Positions 1 through 8,695 of a DNA stretch of 64,000 nt are shown one piece after another. The number at the start of each line of letters is the position of its first letter. Positions within the stretch are counted from its first letter, which is position 1. The position numbers and the translations under genes are program-made. Location of the stretch: the NCBI GenBank assembly GCA_020073165.1, contig JAIQFP010000007.1, forward strand, positions 62,001 to 126,000, written 5' to 3'. The stretch comes from Terriglobia bacterium. GTDB taxonomy: Bacteria; Acidobacteriota; Terriglobia; Terriglobales; Acidobacteriaceae. Under the pieces are notes generated by a model that had not been told where the DNA came from, did not search any database, and worked only from the letters and a program-made list of their open reading frames with translations.

Positions 1-1
1 T

Positions 2-163
2 GATGGCGACAGTCTATTGGAGCCAGAAGAACTCGCAACCGATGCAATCGCTGAACTTCAGGCAGCAGTTGAGGAACTGACAACCATAGTGGCTCTTCTG
101 GAAAACGGTACGGATGCAAACCACACGGAAAGAGCAACGGCCAAGAAATCAGTCTTGGCATAG
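2..163 (+). CDS. C-terminal fragment, probably type I modification subunit (HsdM)
   Basis: An open frame enters from the left edge and stops at TAG 161-163; it is too short at the window edge to be recognised by itself. The visible 53 residues are acidic and helical (EELATDAIAELQAAVEEL) with a basic tail. It ends 15 bases before the hsdS start, the usual place for hsdM, so the call rests on position rather than on a motif. No methyltransferase motif is visible because those lie upstream of the window. It could be any upstream partner of hsdS. Confidence 0.45.
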   Translation, partial: DGDSLLEPEELATDAIAELQAAVEELTTIVALLENGTDANHTERATAKKSVLA

Positions 164-178
164 AGAACACCTGCGATC

Positions 179-1699
179 ATGATCACAGAATTACCAGACG
201 GCTGGTCGATCATTCGGGTTTCAGACTACTTTGATAGCTGGGGAGGGATGACGCCATCTACCAGTAACTCAAGCTATTGGGGCGGCAACGTGCCGTGGCT
301 TTCGTCAAAGGACATCAAGACGCTGCGAATTACCGCTGGAGAGGAGTTCATCACTCGAAAAGCGTTGCAGGAGACCCGTCTGCGCCTCTGCCCAGCGGGT
401 ACGGTCGTCATCGTGGTGCGAAGCGGTATCCTTGCGCATACCTTGCCTATTGCGGTCGTTGACGCTCCCGTTTCGATTAACCAAGACCTCAAAGCATTTC
501 TTTCCCCGGACACTGGCCTAAATGAGTGGCTGGCTCTGGCCCTGCGAGCCTTATCCCCAGAAATCCTGTCGGAAAATCGTAAAGACGGCACAACCGTTCA
601 AAGCATTCGTTACGAAGAACTCTGCGATCTCAAGATACCTGTACCACCACGCGGTGAACAGCGCAGGATTGCTGCTCGGGTTGTTCAGCTTAGCGAAAAA
701 GTTGAGAACACGAAACAACGTCTTTCCCGAATCCCCGCGATCCTCAAACGCTTTCGGCAATCTATGTTGGCGGCAGCTTGTTCGGGGAGGCTCACCGCAG
801 ACTGGCGTGAACAACATCCGCAGGCGACAGTCGTGTTCGCCAAGAGTGACGGCCCCGCTAAGACTCGTCGTGGTGTACCTGCCAGAGTTGAGTGTCCGAA
901 CGATCTGGCTGAGTTCGAAATACCTCCGTCTTGGGCACTCAAGTCGGTCGCCGATCTCTTGATGCTGGGCACTCTGAAGGACATAAAAGACGGAAATCAT
1001 GGTTCAAATCACCCTAAGACTGCGGAACTTGGAGACCACGGTCTACCATTCATAACGGCTGCTCAAGTCAAGAACTACAAAATCGACTACGAAAGTGCTC
1101 CGAAGATAACTGGGCAACCATTGAAACGCCTTAAAGTGGGATTTGCGGAAAAGGGAGATGTAATTCTCACTCACAAAGGCACGGTCGGGAGAGCAGCGGT
1201 CAACACGAAGCCTTGTGTTCTAACGCCCCAAACCACGTACTATCGATGTGATCCAGAAGTACTCGACCCGGCCTATTTGGTTCATCTCCTGAATTCTCCG
1301 TTCTTTTACTCCCAGCTTGCCGCCGTCATGTCGCAGACTACACGAGACTTCGTTCCTATCAGTGAGCAGTATCGTCTGTTCCTAATTCTTCCTCCGGTGG
1401 AGGAGCAGCGGGAAATTGGCCGTCGTCTCGGTCTCTTGTTAGATGCTGCCGACAAAGTGCAGCAGGCTTTTCAAGATGCCACAGCACGAACAGATCGCCT
1501 AACCCAATCTGTCCTCGCCAAAGCCTTCCGTGGCGAACTCGTCCCCACCGAAGCCGAACTTGCTCGGCGTGAAGGCCGTGAATATGAGCCCGCCTCGGTG
1601 CTGCTGGAGCGCATCCGTGCAGAGCGGGAAAATCAGGTGAAGTCCCTGCAGGTTTCGAAGCACAAGTCGAAGAGATCCACTACGCTCGTCGGAGCGTGA
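179..1699 (+). CDS. hsdS: Type I restriction-modification specificity subunit HsdS
   Basis: This subunit recognises the two halves of the target sequence for a type I restriction-modification complex and would act with HsdM (and HsdR when cutting). The 506-residue protein has the HsdS plan: a first target-recognition domain (about residues 1-150, opening LPDGWSIIRVSDYF), a central conserved helix (PPRGEQRRIAARV, about 155-200), a second recognition domain (about 240-410), and a second helix repeat (PPVEEQREIGRRL) followed by the typical tail SVLAKAFRGELVP. Length fits the family. The next gene starts one base after its stop, so it is co-transcribed with unknown gene 1700-2668. No HsdR is visible within the next 5 kb. 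Recognition domains vary too much to predict the target. Confidence 0.93.
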   Translation: MITELPDGWSIIRVSDYFDSWGGMTPSTSNSSYWGGNVPWLSSKDIKTLRITAGEEFITRKALQETRLRLCPAGTVVIVVRSGILAHTLPIAVVDAPVSINQDLKAFLSPDTGLNEWLALALRALSPEILSENRKDGTTVQSIRYEELCDLKIPVPPRGEQRRIAARVVQLSEKVENTKQRLSRIPAILKRFRQSMLAAACSGRLTADWREQHPQATVVFAKSDGPAKTRRGVPARVECPNDLAEFEIPPSWALKSVADLLMLGTLKDIKDGNHGSNHPKTAELGDHGLPFITAAQVKNYKIDYESAPKITGQPLKRLKVGFAEKGDVILTHKGTVGRAAVNTKPCVLTPQTTYYRCDPEVLDPAYLVHLLNSPFFYSQLAAVMSQTTRDFVPISEQYRLFLILPPVEEQREIGRRLGLLLDAADKVQQAFQDATARTDRLTQSVLAKAFRGELVPTEAELARREGREYEPASVLLERIRAERENQVKSLQVSKHKSKRSTTLVGA

Positions 1700-2668
1700 A
1701 TGAGTTCAACAGAGATTCAACTCGTCTTCGAAGGATCAGCCGTTCAGTCCGGCATGATTGACGCTCGGATGTTTGCAGAATCTCTTGCAGGGTGCAGTGA
1801 AATCTTTCGGCGCACCAACGAGATTGCGAACGGCGAGGCCAGCGAAGCCGCTGTCTTGGTGGAATCCGAATTCAAAGCCGGATCATTTATTGCCGGACTG
1901 CAACTCGAACAGCACGTCATTGAGACCGCCAAGAACCTCATCACACACCACGAGTTTCTGACGGCAGGTGGACTGGCTGCGCTGATCGGGTTCATCAAGA
2001 AAAGCGACTCCATAGGCGAATCGTTAATTGATCTTTGGAAATGGCTGAAGGGCAAGAAGCCTGAAAGGGTGACTCAAGTCGGCAACAATACTGAAATAAC
2101 TCTTGGCCCTAGCAAAAAGACTGTCAGCAACGTTGTGTACAACCTTTACGGGGACTCGGCGATTAGAGCCGCCTTCGGCCAAGCGACCGAACCTCTGCGC
2201 CAGTCAGCGATAGACCGGATTTCCGTCAAGCAGGACGGCACCGAGCAGGTTGCGTTCGAAAAAGACGAAGCTCCCATCTTCGAGGCAGAGCCGCTGCAAC
2301 TGGAGGGGGATGCTTCGCCGACCGAAGGGGAACGAGACGCCGTGCTCATCGTATCGAAGCTGTCCTTCAAAGAAGGGAGCACGTGGACTTTCTTTGAACA
2401 AGGTGGAACGGTTGTTGCCAAAATTGAAGACAAAGAGTTCTGGCAAAAAGTTCACCAGCATGTCGTGACGTTCGGCGAGGGCGATAGCCTCAAAGTTCGG
2501 CTGCAATGGAAAGTGTTTGAGAAGAATGCCAAGCTTGTGCAGAAAAACAACATCCTCAGGGTTTATCAGGTTTTGGAGCGTCCCAAGCAAATGCGGCTCG
2601 ATGGCGGTAAGGATGATGAGGTCATGCCTGACCGACCAATCCGCAAGTTTCGATTGAAAGACGAATAG
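1700..2668 (+). CDS. Conserved hypothetical protein coupled to hsdS
   Basis: Function unknown. The ATG follows the hsdS TGA directly, implying translational coupling and a product linked to the restriction system. The 322-residue protein opens with a beta-rich segment (LVFEGSAVQSGMIDARMFAE), then EIFRRTNEIANGEASE and a FKAGSFIAGL stretch. A short hydrophobic helix (GGLAALIGFI, about residues 92-102) leads to a basic WLKGKKPERV turn; the C-terminal half (about 170-300) contains TFFEQGGTVVAKIEDKEFW. This plan resembles a widespread uncharacterised family of roughly 300 residues that I recall from many bacteria, but I cannot name it securely. There is no signal peptide and no nuclease motif. Confidence 0.85.
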   Translation: MSSTEIQLVFEGSAVQSGMIDARMFAESLAGCSEIFRRTNEIANGEASEAAVLVESEFKAGSFIAGLQLEQHVIETAKNLITHHEFLTAGGLAALIGFIKKSDSIGESLIDLWKWLKGKKPERVTQVGNNTEITLGPSKKTVSNVVYNLYGDSAIRAAFGQATEPLRQSAIDRISVKQDGTEQVAFEKDEAPIFEAEPLQLEGDASPTEGERDAVLIVSKLSFKEGSTWTFFEQGGTVVAKIEDKEFWQKVHQHVVTFGEGDSLKVRLQWKVFEKNAKLVQKNNILRVYQVLERPKQMRLDGGKDDEVMPDRPIRKFRLKDE

Positions 2669-2694
2669 AGATCGGCACTAACAGAGGATTACTT

Positions 2695-3480
2695 GTGACA
2701 AAAACAAGCCCTCCGGCAGAAACTCTCAACGATCCTTTCAAGAGAGTGATGGGAGTTCTCGGCCAGCTACAGGCTCCACCACTTCACGACAGTGCATGGA
2801 TTGCACCTTTCGAACAACTCGTCGGAGCGGCGTTCTCTCTCATCGAAAGCGAAAAGAGGGGCTTTTCTTGCCGACAGTACTCCCCCGTGTACCACCCCAG
2901 TGTACAGTGCAAGATTGTTGGATTGCTGCAAGAGCTTGGAGGCGGAAAGGAAAGCACAAAGAAGGACGCTCTGGACAACTGGCTCTCACGGTACTACTTC
3001 AATGCGGGCATACAGCGAGTGAACTTCGCAGCAGAACGATTGATTGCGACGTTCGCCGCTCTTCCATGCAAGTGTGGTGCACGTCCACCAGAAATCACTG
3101 TAAACAATCATCGACCGCCGAATTTCCAGCAGCGTCTCAGCGGTGCCCAAGCTCGGTTGACCCACGTGCAGGCTGAGTACACAACCCCTCTGCCGAAGCT
3201 GCAATCTGTGCTTGACCAATTCGGTTCTCGGTACGACAGGAATCATCCATTCGATCCATCCAAGGGTCTGGCGATGATAAGACGTGACGTGAACAGCAGA
3301 AAACATGCGGTCTACAAACGTTCGGAGGTACTCGATGCATTGCCACGCCCAGCTTCAGGAACAATCACATGGTCAAAAGCAGGGTTCAAGGCTCGGATGG
3401 AAACGGGCGTGCAGTGCCTTGAGCTTGTCGTCGGGGCGTACAGCGAATTGCTCGCGTGGTACCCTATGGCGAAATTCTGA
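2695..3480 (+). CDS. Hypothetical protein downstream of hsdS
   Basis: Unrecognised 261-residue soluble protein. It starts at GTG 2695, with AGAGGA about 9 bases upstream, and lies 26 bases after the preceding gene in the same direction, so probably in the same operon. Visible features are several cysteines (CRQYSPVYHPSVQCK; a CKCG pair near residue 124) and a helical, aromatic C-terminus. There is no signal peptide, no transmembrane segment and no catalytic signature I can defend. A defence-island accessory role is guilt by association only. Confidence 0.75.
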   Translation: MTKTSPPAETLNDPFKRVMGVLGQLQAPPLHDSAWIAPFEQLVGAAFSLIESEKRGFSCRQYSPVYHPSVQCKIVGLLQELGGGKESTKKDALDNWLSRYYFNAGIQRVNFAAERLIATFAALPCKCGARPPEITVNNHRPPNFQQRLSGAQARLTHVQAEYTTPLPKLQSVLDQFGSRYDRNHPFDPSKGLAMIRRDVNSRKHAVYKRSEVLDALPRPASGTITWSKAGFKARMETGVQCLELVVGAYSELLAWYPMAKF

Positions 3481-3509
3481 CTTGCGGGATGTTCGATTAA
3501 ACTTGCGAG

Positions 3510-4238
3510 ATGCTCATTCCCGATCCAGCCGTCGTGCAACGAGCAGGCGGAAAAGTAGAGTGGGTGAAGTCAAAAGGCCCAGAACACATTGTGCAGGAGT
3601 ACTGGATTTTCTGCTGGCTCGGCCCTAACGCCTTTTCAAAGCAAAAGCGAATCTTTGACCAAATATTGGCGTGCAGCCGTCAGCTTGGTTCTCTCGCCAT
3701 TATCTGGCGACGTTACGCTGCCGAGCGAAAGAGCATCGAGGACTTTCGTGAGAAGTATCTGACCGGGCCAGTCACAATTCCTATTGAGGAGTGGAATGCA
3801 CATCATCATCTTCTCGAACAGGTCGTAGTGGACACGGAGTCCTTCTTCTGGTTTGCCAATCGTCTGCTCACGAATGTGGCGCTGACGCTCAACTATTTTT
3901 TCAAGAAGGTGCGCAAGATTCCAATTCCCAAGGGTGAGCGAATTAGGGGTCACGCCAGTTTGGTTGAGTCCGATGTGTTGAAACAACTGCCGTCCCAGCT
4001 ACAGGAAATCGCTCTGAAGCTCAACGAAGAAGTCGCAAGCTTTCGGAATGAACGTGTCGAGCACGACATGGAATTTTGGCTTCGGAAAAGCACAAAGTCT
4101 ATTCATGAGCGGGGGATGAGTGCTGCACCAGAGGCCGCTCTGCACTTCGAGTGGAGCGGTAGGTCGTTATCTGAGATTTGGGTTTCTCTGCACGACTACC
4201 TGACCGAGGTAGCCAAATTCATTGGATCGGCAATTTAG
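3510..4238 (+). CDS. Hypothetical helical protein in hsdS-linked cluster
   Basis: Unrecognised 242-residue protein, 29 bases after the previous gene. It is predicted mostly helical, with long amphipathic stretches (LEQVVVDTESFFWFANRLL, about residues 95-113) and a charged C-terminal half containing EEVASFRNERVEHDMEFW. The segment RNERVEH has the R-x4/5-H spacing seen in HEPN-type RNases (RNERVEH, R-x5-H), which is suggestive and not more than that. There is no signal peptide. The four genes 1700-5165 are unidirectional with short gaps and look like one transcription unit attached to the restriction system. Confidence 0.7.
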   Translation: MLIPDPAVVQRAGGKVEWVKSKGPEHIVQEYWIFCWLGPNAFSKQKRIFDQILACSRQLGSLAIIWRRYAAERKSIEDFREKYLTGPVTIPIEEWNAHHHLLEQVVVDTESFFWFANRLLTNVALTLNYFFKKVRKIPIPKGERIRGHASLVESDVLKQLPSQLQEIALKLNEEVASFRNERVEHDMEFWLRKSTKSIHERGMSAAPEAALHFEWSGRSLSEIWVSLHDYLTEVAKFIGSAI

Positions 4239-4289
4239 AAGTCGTAGCCTGCTGTAGTCCGGCCTTGAAGCTTCCGGCATAATTCGAGC

Positions 4290-5165
4290 ATGGAAAATCA
4301 TAGGGACCCGAAGGCCGTAATGTCCGTCTACGGCTTTGCCGAAGAGGCGACCAAGTTTGACCTGCGTCATCCATTGTGGCATCAGCGAATGCCCCGACTT
4401 GCCCACACCATAGATTTGGCGTTCACCCGGATTCAGACGATGAACACTCCAGAAGACAAATTCGTCTATTTCTACGGCACGCTGGTGGCCGAGGATTTCA
4501 TGGAGACTCTTCTCGTAGCCGTGAACGGCTACGGCGTGGCAGCAATGAAGCTGCTGCGTTCTATGTACGAGCACACGGTCACGTTGCGTTATCTGCACGA
4601 CCATCCAGACGAGGTTGGGACGTTCATGGCCTATGACCATGTTCAACAGTACAAGCTAATGCGACCAATTGTGGAAACCTTCGGCACGGGCGTGCTGCCG
4701 TTGGAAACTGTGGCAGACGTGGAACGCAGATACGAAGAAGTGAAGAATCAGTTCATGGTTGCGGATTGCAAGAAGTGCGGCACCAAACGGGTCAATCACA
4801 CTTGGAACAAACTCGACTTCGTGGCGATGGCGAAAAAGACTGGAGCAATTGGTACGCTCATCGTTCCCGGCTACTTCTTCCCACTCCGACACGCGCACAG
4901 CACATTCCGGGCAATCACCGACAGGCTGGAGAAGAGGGACGGGCATTTGGGCTTCCAGCGAGAGTCGCAGCCGAAGTTGGCCGACGAAGCCCTCATGACG
5001 GCGCACAATTGCCTTCTCGTGACTCTGGAAATTCAGAACGAGCGATTCAAAATTGAGGGACTGGAAGCAGAGATACAGGGTTGCTTGAGTGATTGGGCAG
5101 AGATTTGGGCACCCGAGTCGCATTTGCTCATGGATGATGGAGGCTCCGGTTCGGACGTGAAATGA
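4290..5165 (+). CDS. DUF5677-like hypothetical protein
   Basis: Function unknown. The 291-residue helical protein carries LLRSMYEHTVTLRYLHDHP (about residues 86-104) followed by an AYDHVQQYKLM segment. That arrangement matches what I remember of DUF5677, a helical domain often found alone in accessory regions. A CKKCG pair near residue 160 could bind metal, though only two cysteines are obvious. It is the last plus-strand gene of the hsdS-linked run and converges on the nuclease cluster, with a hairpin between them. The family assignment is from memory and uncertain. Confidence 0.7.
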   Translation: MENHRDPKAVMSVYGFAEEATKFDLRHPLWHQRMPRLAHTIDLAFTRIQTMNTPEDKFVYFYGTLVAEDFMETLLVAVNGYGVAAMKLLRSMYEHTVTLRYLHDHPDEVGTFMAYDHVQQYKLMRPIVETFGTGVLPLETVADVERRYEEVKNQFMVADCKKCGTKRVNHTWNKLDFVAMAKKTGAIGTLIVPGYFFPLRHAHSTFRAITDRLEKRDGHLGFQRESQPKLADEALMTAHNCLLVTLEIQNERFKIEGLEAEIQGCLSDWAEIWAPESHLLMDDGGSGSDVK

Positions 5166-5236
5166 GCAGCTAGGGAATGCCGCTGCTGACCCAGTAGGTA
5201 CAGCGGCAAGGACGATGAGATAGTTGGCGAACGGCT

Positions 5237-5266
5237 AAAGGCGGTCGTCAGCCTCGACCGCCTACC
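5237..5266. terminator. Bidirectional terminator-like hairpin
   Basis: GGCGGTCG (5240-5247) pairs with CGACCGCC (5255-5262) around a 7-base loop. An A-run on the left and a T-run on the right (AAA and TTT) flank the stem, giving a symmetrical element between two convergent genes ending at 5165 and 5262. It overlaps the last base of the minus-strand stop codon. Confidence 0.6.
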
Positions 5267-6776
5267 TTTGGAGACAGCCGCGAGCTTCCAGCTTGAGTTT
5301 TTCGAGAACTTTGACCAACGCCAAACTGTCTTGTCCGCAGTAATCGAGCAGCGCCTTCCTCAGACGTTCACGTTCAGCCTGATCCCCAATGCCTCGTATC
5401 AGCGCCTCCCAAGCGAATCCGGCATCCCGACCGTTCGCAACCTCCATGCCTTTGTACGTCAATTCGGGTACGAGCGCGGGCAGCACCGATTTCAAGCTGT
5501 ACGATCCAGCAAACGCCGGATGGTAGACGTGGTTCCGAACGACAGGCAGCAGATCAACAATACGAGACTGGATTTGTTTGATCGGTTCAGCAAACTCCGG
5601 AAACCAATCCGCAAGTTCTGACAGCCTTGCCAATTCGAAAGCCGCGTTATAGACGGCGATATTGCCGCGTTGTCCCAGCGCATCGCACAGAGAGCCGATG
5701 AACTTGCGACGGGGATCGCTTCGATCCGCAGCAAGGAATTCGTAATGCTCAGGCTCGTTACCGGGTTTCCGTATAACATGAACCGACCATTGGAACGGTA
5801 AGTGGTCGTAGGGGCGCATGCCCGGAAAGCGGGGGATTGCGGGATTCACGGTCTCGAAATCCATGAACGAGAGCGGGTACTGGAGTGATTCCAGTTCCTT
5901 GCCAAGGTCGGGGCTGAACCAAGGCGTCCCGGTCCGCATGCTTGTTGCCGCTCGCCGCTGAATTTCTGTCAACTCGAAGTCATCAGGAATGTCGCCGATA
6001 GACTCGACGCCCATTTCCTCCAACTCCTCGACGGCGCTCGCATGGATATACGGAAGGTAACCGATATGGTCATCTGGTCGCGGTGTGTTGCAGTAATCCA
6101 AGAATTCGCACACAACAGGCTGCACGCAATGCCTGCCAGTGGGAAGATCGGGAGGCGCGTCCATCGCCAGCACTCGAAACTCTGACCGCAGTTGGAACAC
6201 CAGCTTCGGCTGCAAACTCTGAACCTTTCGAGTGATATTCCTAATTCGGAAGAAGCGCCATGGGTCAATGTCGCCGCCCGGAAAGACATATTGCCGATTT
6301 ACAGTTGCAAGATGACACGAAGCGACATCGAGTCCGCAGTTTGAGACCACGCTGTATTGAATAGCCACATCTTCGAGATGCTCCCCTTTCAGCGAGGCGC
6401 TCGATTTGACCTCGACCAGCCGCCAACGCCCATCACGACGGCGATGCAGGATGTCCACCCGAACGAATACGCCTTCATGTTCAAACGCTGCCTCGAAAAT
6501 CGCCGGAACGTCTGGATTCGCGATCAACTCTTGTGTGACGCGAATCGCCTCCTGTGGATCGCCAGTCCCGACTAAAACGCCGCCCGAAAACAGTTGTTGA
6601 GCGAGTTTGCCGACCTCGCGCCCTGTCTGCATCAGCGCAAAGTCTTTTTCAGTTTTGCCGCTGCCAAGCTGGGGAAAATTCACCAGCAAGTAGAGTCGCT
6701 TCAGGCATTGGACGCCTGCCATGTACTTCGACTTGGTTATCGTGATCGCCAAGGGCTTATTCCTCATCGTCCGCAT
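5262..6776 (-). CDS. DUF2779 protein: Cas4-like nuclease fused to RNase H-like exonuclease domain
   Basis: Likely a DNA or RNA processing nuclease; the biological role of DUF2779 proteins is not established. In the N-terminal half a PD-(D/E)XK core is visible: D108, then E122-V-K124, with Q140-Y141 downstream as in Cas4/RecB nucleases. C24 together with C217, C223 and C229 gives the four cysteines expected for a Cas4-type iron-sulfur cluster. The second half opens FMDFET (D306, E308), the first acidic pair of a DEDD/RNase H-like exonuclease. The 504-residue length fits DUF2779. It is the last gene of a minus-strand cluster starting at 8679 and overlaps the preceding gene by 20 bases (or 11 if Met4 at 6767 is the start). 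The first Met is kept; either is possible. Confidence 0.85.
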   Translation of the reverse strand: MRTMRNKPLAITITKSKYMAGVQCLKRLYLLVNFPQLGSGKTEKDFALMQTGREVGKLAQQLFSGGVLVGTGDPQEAIRVTQELIANPDVPAIFEAAFEHEGVFVRVDILHRRRDGRWRLVEVKSSASLKGEHLEDVAIQYSVVSNCGLDVASCHLATVNRQYVFPGGDIDPWRFFRIRNITRKVQSLQPKLVFQLRSEFRVLAMDAPPDLPTGRHCVQPVVCEFLDYCNTPRPDDHIGYLPYIHASAVEELEEMGVESIGDIPDDFELTEIQRRAATSMRTGTPWFSPDLGKELESLQYPLSFMDFETVNPAIPRFPGMRPYDHLPFQWSVHVIRKPGNEPEHYEFLAADRSDPRRKFIGSLCDALGQRGNIAVYNAAFELARLSELADWFPEFAEPIKQIQSRIVDLLPVVRNHVYHPAFAGSYSLKSVLPALVPELTYKGMEVANGRDAGFAWEALIRGIGDQAERERLRKALLDYCGQDSLALVKVLEKLKLEARGCLQR

Positions 6777-7170
6777 TGCCGTGGAGACAATGGAAGCAGC
6801 GATAATGTGGGTCAGTTCCCAGCGAGGTTTGCTTAGGCAGGTGCAATTCCTTCTTGATGGTCGCGATCAAGTGTTTCTGCTTCAAAATACACGTGTCTGC
6901 AAGAAGGGTAAATTTCTTTCCTTGCTTATCGCAGAGGACCCTGCCACGCGCATATTCCTCGTACTCCGTTTCGGCAGGAGCCTTGCCAACCTGCTGCCAA
7001 CCTTCCCACACGCGGATGTGGCTGCCGGGATAGTTCAGATGATCTCCGTAGTGTTCGCACTCGCTTAGCGGGGCGCTGTCGATCAGCAGTTTTCCATCGA
7101 CCAACCAACAAATACCCAATCGCGCTTCTGTTTTCGCATGGTTCTTCTTGCCCGTAGCGGGTTTTGGCAT
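6757..7170 (-). CDS. Small conserved hypothetical protein overlapping the DUF2779 gene
   Basis: Unrecognised 137-residue protein. The ATG at 7170 is preceded by GGAGG nine bases upstream, and the 3-prime end overlaps the next gene, so the two are translationally coupled. The sequence has a compact mixed core (ARLGICWLVDGKLLIDSA, then GSHIRVWEGWQQVG, about residues 50-62), a charged linker, and a C-terminal HYRCFHCL with a CxxC pair. It looks like a globular partner protein rather than a nuclease; no catalytic motif is evident. Similar short proteins seem familiar from acidobacterial genomes, but I cannot name a family. Confidence 0.75.
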   Translation of the reverse strand: MPKPATGKKNHAKTEARLGICWLVDGKLLIDSAPLSECEHYGDHLNYPGSHIRVWEGWQQVGKAPAETEYEEYARGRVLCDKQGKKFTLLADTCILKQKHLIATIKKELHLPKQTSLGTDPHYRCFHCLHGNADDEE

Positions 7171-7236
7171 TTAGCTGATCCTCCGTTCTGGTTCCCCTGA
7201 CGGTCTCAAGCTCGCGGGCTGGAATAAAGAAGCACA

Positions 7237-7422
7237 TCATGGGAATTTTAGATCGTACCCACACTCCACAAAATCGCGCCACTTTATGGTTCGGGTGTGG
7301 ACTATATCTCGGCGCTCCGGGAGGATAAGCAGAAACAGTCCCTCATCGCTAACTTCCAGCACCCGCCACAAGCGTCCTTCGTCGTCGGCGATAACGGCTC
7401 CGTGCTCAATCTCGATCCTCAC
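7237..7422 (-). CDS. Small beta-rich protein, 61 residues
   Basis: Unrecognised. The GTG start (7422-7420) overlaps the TAG stop of the preceding gene by one base, a strong coupling signal that supports this short frame. The sequence (VIADDEGRLWRVLEV, then TRTIKWRDFVECGYDL) reads as a single small beta barrel of the kind that binds nucleic acid or a partner protein. It sits between the PD-(D/E)XK-like gene and the 137-residue protein in the same operon. Confidence 0.65.
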   Translation of the reverse strand: MRIEIEHGAVIADDEGRLWRVLEVSDEGLFLLILPERRDIVHTRTIKWRDFVECGYDLKFP

Positions 7423-8396
7423 TAGCCGATCCTAGCTGTGGGCAGTTCGCATCCGCTCGGCATTTTCCTTCCTACACCGTCGCAGAGTTCCTGCAACCTG
7501 CCCCGGTACTTGGTTACCAACCCGGACGCTGAGGAGATCGCCTTGGTCGCCTTTCTTAGCTCGCTGTCGATGCGATCAAGATCGGCGAATGTGCGCCGGA
7601 CTTCGTCGGCAATGGCTGCATTCTTTTCCAAAAAGTCCGCTCCATGAAGCCGCATCCGTTCGAATAGGGGCTTGAGCACGTCGAGGTCTCGTGGGAACCA
7701 CTGGCGTGTGGTGCGTAATATCCAGACCCCGTCCTTCCGACTCCACCGACCCTCTTTGTCTACTTGTCGAAGCTGATCTTCAGTGCGGGAGACGAGCACT
7801 GCGACCGGAATGCTGCGGTCACGAGCATCCCGAACCAGTTTGTCGATGTCATTTTCGCCGACAATGGCCTTGTCTTTGTTATCGATTAGCATCCGGGGCT
7901 CGACAGGCGCACCACTCGAATCGCGGTAAGCCAATATGAAGTCCCCGTTGCGCGGAAGTTTCTCACTCACGGCAATTCCAGCCCAAGTCCTTGCTTCGTC
8001 CTCGAAACTAAGCTCTTCTAACTTTCCACGTCGTGCTGCCTTTGACATTTCGGCTTCCAATTTCTGATTTCGCTCCCTAAGCTCAGCAAAGTCCCGCAAT
8101 TGGTCTTCGACGCGGCAGGTCAGGGTTGTGTTCTGAACGGTGAGGGATTGGATTTCGCTTCGGTGTCGCAGTTCAATCTCGGCAGTGCGCTTCGTCAGTT
8201 CCGAGTCGAACCGTGCCCAAACATGCTGGCTGTCCTCACTGTGCTTCCGCTGAAGGAGGCCGAAAACCTCTTCTGCCGACAGTTGGGCAACCCTCGCGAG
8301 GTCTTTGACTCCGAGGCGATCCAGAATCTCTGAACGTTTTAGGCTTCCAACTCCCAAGCACAAAGGGCAGTCAATTGTCTCAGTCGATGTGTGCAT
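7422..8396 (-). CDS. Coiled-coil protein with DUF2130-like PD-(D/E)XK nuclease domain
   Basis: Probable DNA-acting protein of unknown role. The start at 8396 is preferred over an upstream one at 8444 because GGAGG lies about six bases before it. The 324-residue product begins with a CPLC zinc-finger-like pair (residues 10-13), followed by a long charged coiled coil (about 45-125) and a domain resembling DUF2130. There, GDF (D152) and LIDNKD (D172-N-K174) can be read as the D and (D/E)xK elements of a PD-(D/E)XK fold, with VAVLVSRTEDQ as the following strand. The E of ExK is replaced by D, which the fold tolerates. It is the second gene of the minus-strand cluster and is coupled to the 61-residue gene. 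Confidence 0.75.
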   Translation of the reverse strand: MHTSTETIDCPLCLGVGSLKRSEILDRLGVKDLARVAQLSAEEVFGLLQRKHSEDSQHVWARFDSELTKRTAEIELRHRSEIQSLTVQNTTLTCRVEDQLRDFAELRERNQKLEAEMSKAARRGKLEELSFEDEARTWAGIAVSEKLPRNGDFILAYRDSSGAPVEPRMLIDNKDKAIVGENDIDKLVRDARDRSIPVAVLVSRTEDQLRQVDKEGRWSRKDGVWILRTTRQWFPRDLDVLKPLFERMRLHGADFLEKNAAIADEVRRTFADLDRIDSELRKATKAISSASGLVTKYRGRLQELCDGVGRKMPSGCELPTARIG

Positions 8397-8463
8397 TCTG
8401 ACCTCCAGAGGATTCGGGAACGAAAGACAGGAGAGACAAAACAAGGTGGTTGCGCTGGGCTTG

Positions 8464-8679
8464 CTATTTGCGCCCGCCGAACAAGAGCCCCGGATCGGCG
8501 GTATCGACGCTGACTAAGTTGCCGCGAGCGTCTCGCGTGTTTTCAAAGCGGTGGTTGACCTTGCCAACGACGTGGTTCTCGCCATCACGGACGATCTCGG
8601 TTTCATCTGAGAATCCGGATGTAACGCTGGCGATGATCTTGCGATTTCCGTCGCGCACGTAGGTCTTGGTCAGTGACAT
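8464..8679 (-). CDS. Small conserved protein, first gene of the nuclease cluster
   Basis: A 71-residue protein with a strong ribosome site (GGAGGG, three bases before ATG 8679). It is made of short beta hairpins with glycine/asparagine turns (TYVRDGNRKIIASVTSGFSD, then VVGKVNHRFENTRD) and ends TADPGLLF. I recall similar short proteins in many bacteria, unassigned. It leads the minus-strand cluster and diverges from the recombinase operon across the inverted repeat at 8696-8833. Confidence 0.75.
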   Translation of the reverse strand: MSLTKTYVRDGNRKIIASVTSGFSDETEIVRDGENHVVGKVNHRFENTRDARGNLVSVDTADPGLLFGGRK

Positions 8680-8695
8680 TTGCCCTCCACTTATC

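Noticed and set aside
3510-4238. HEPN RNase call from RNERVEH
   Set aside because: R-x5-H is off by one from the R-x4-H motif and the flanking helices are not convincing; left as hypothetical.
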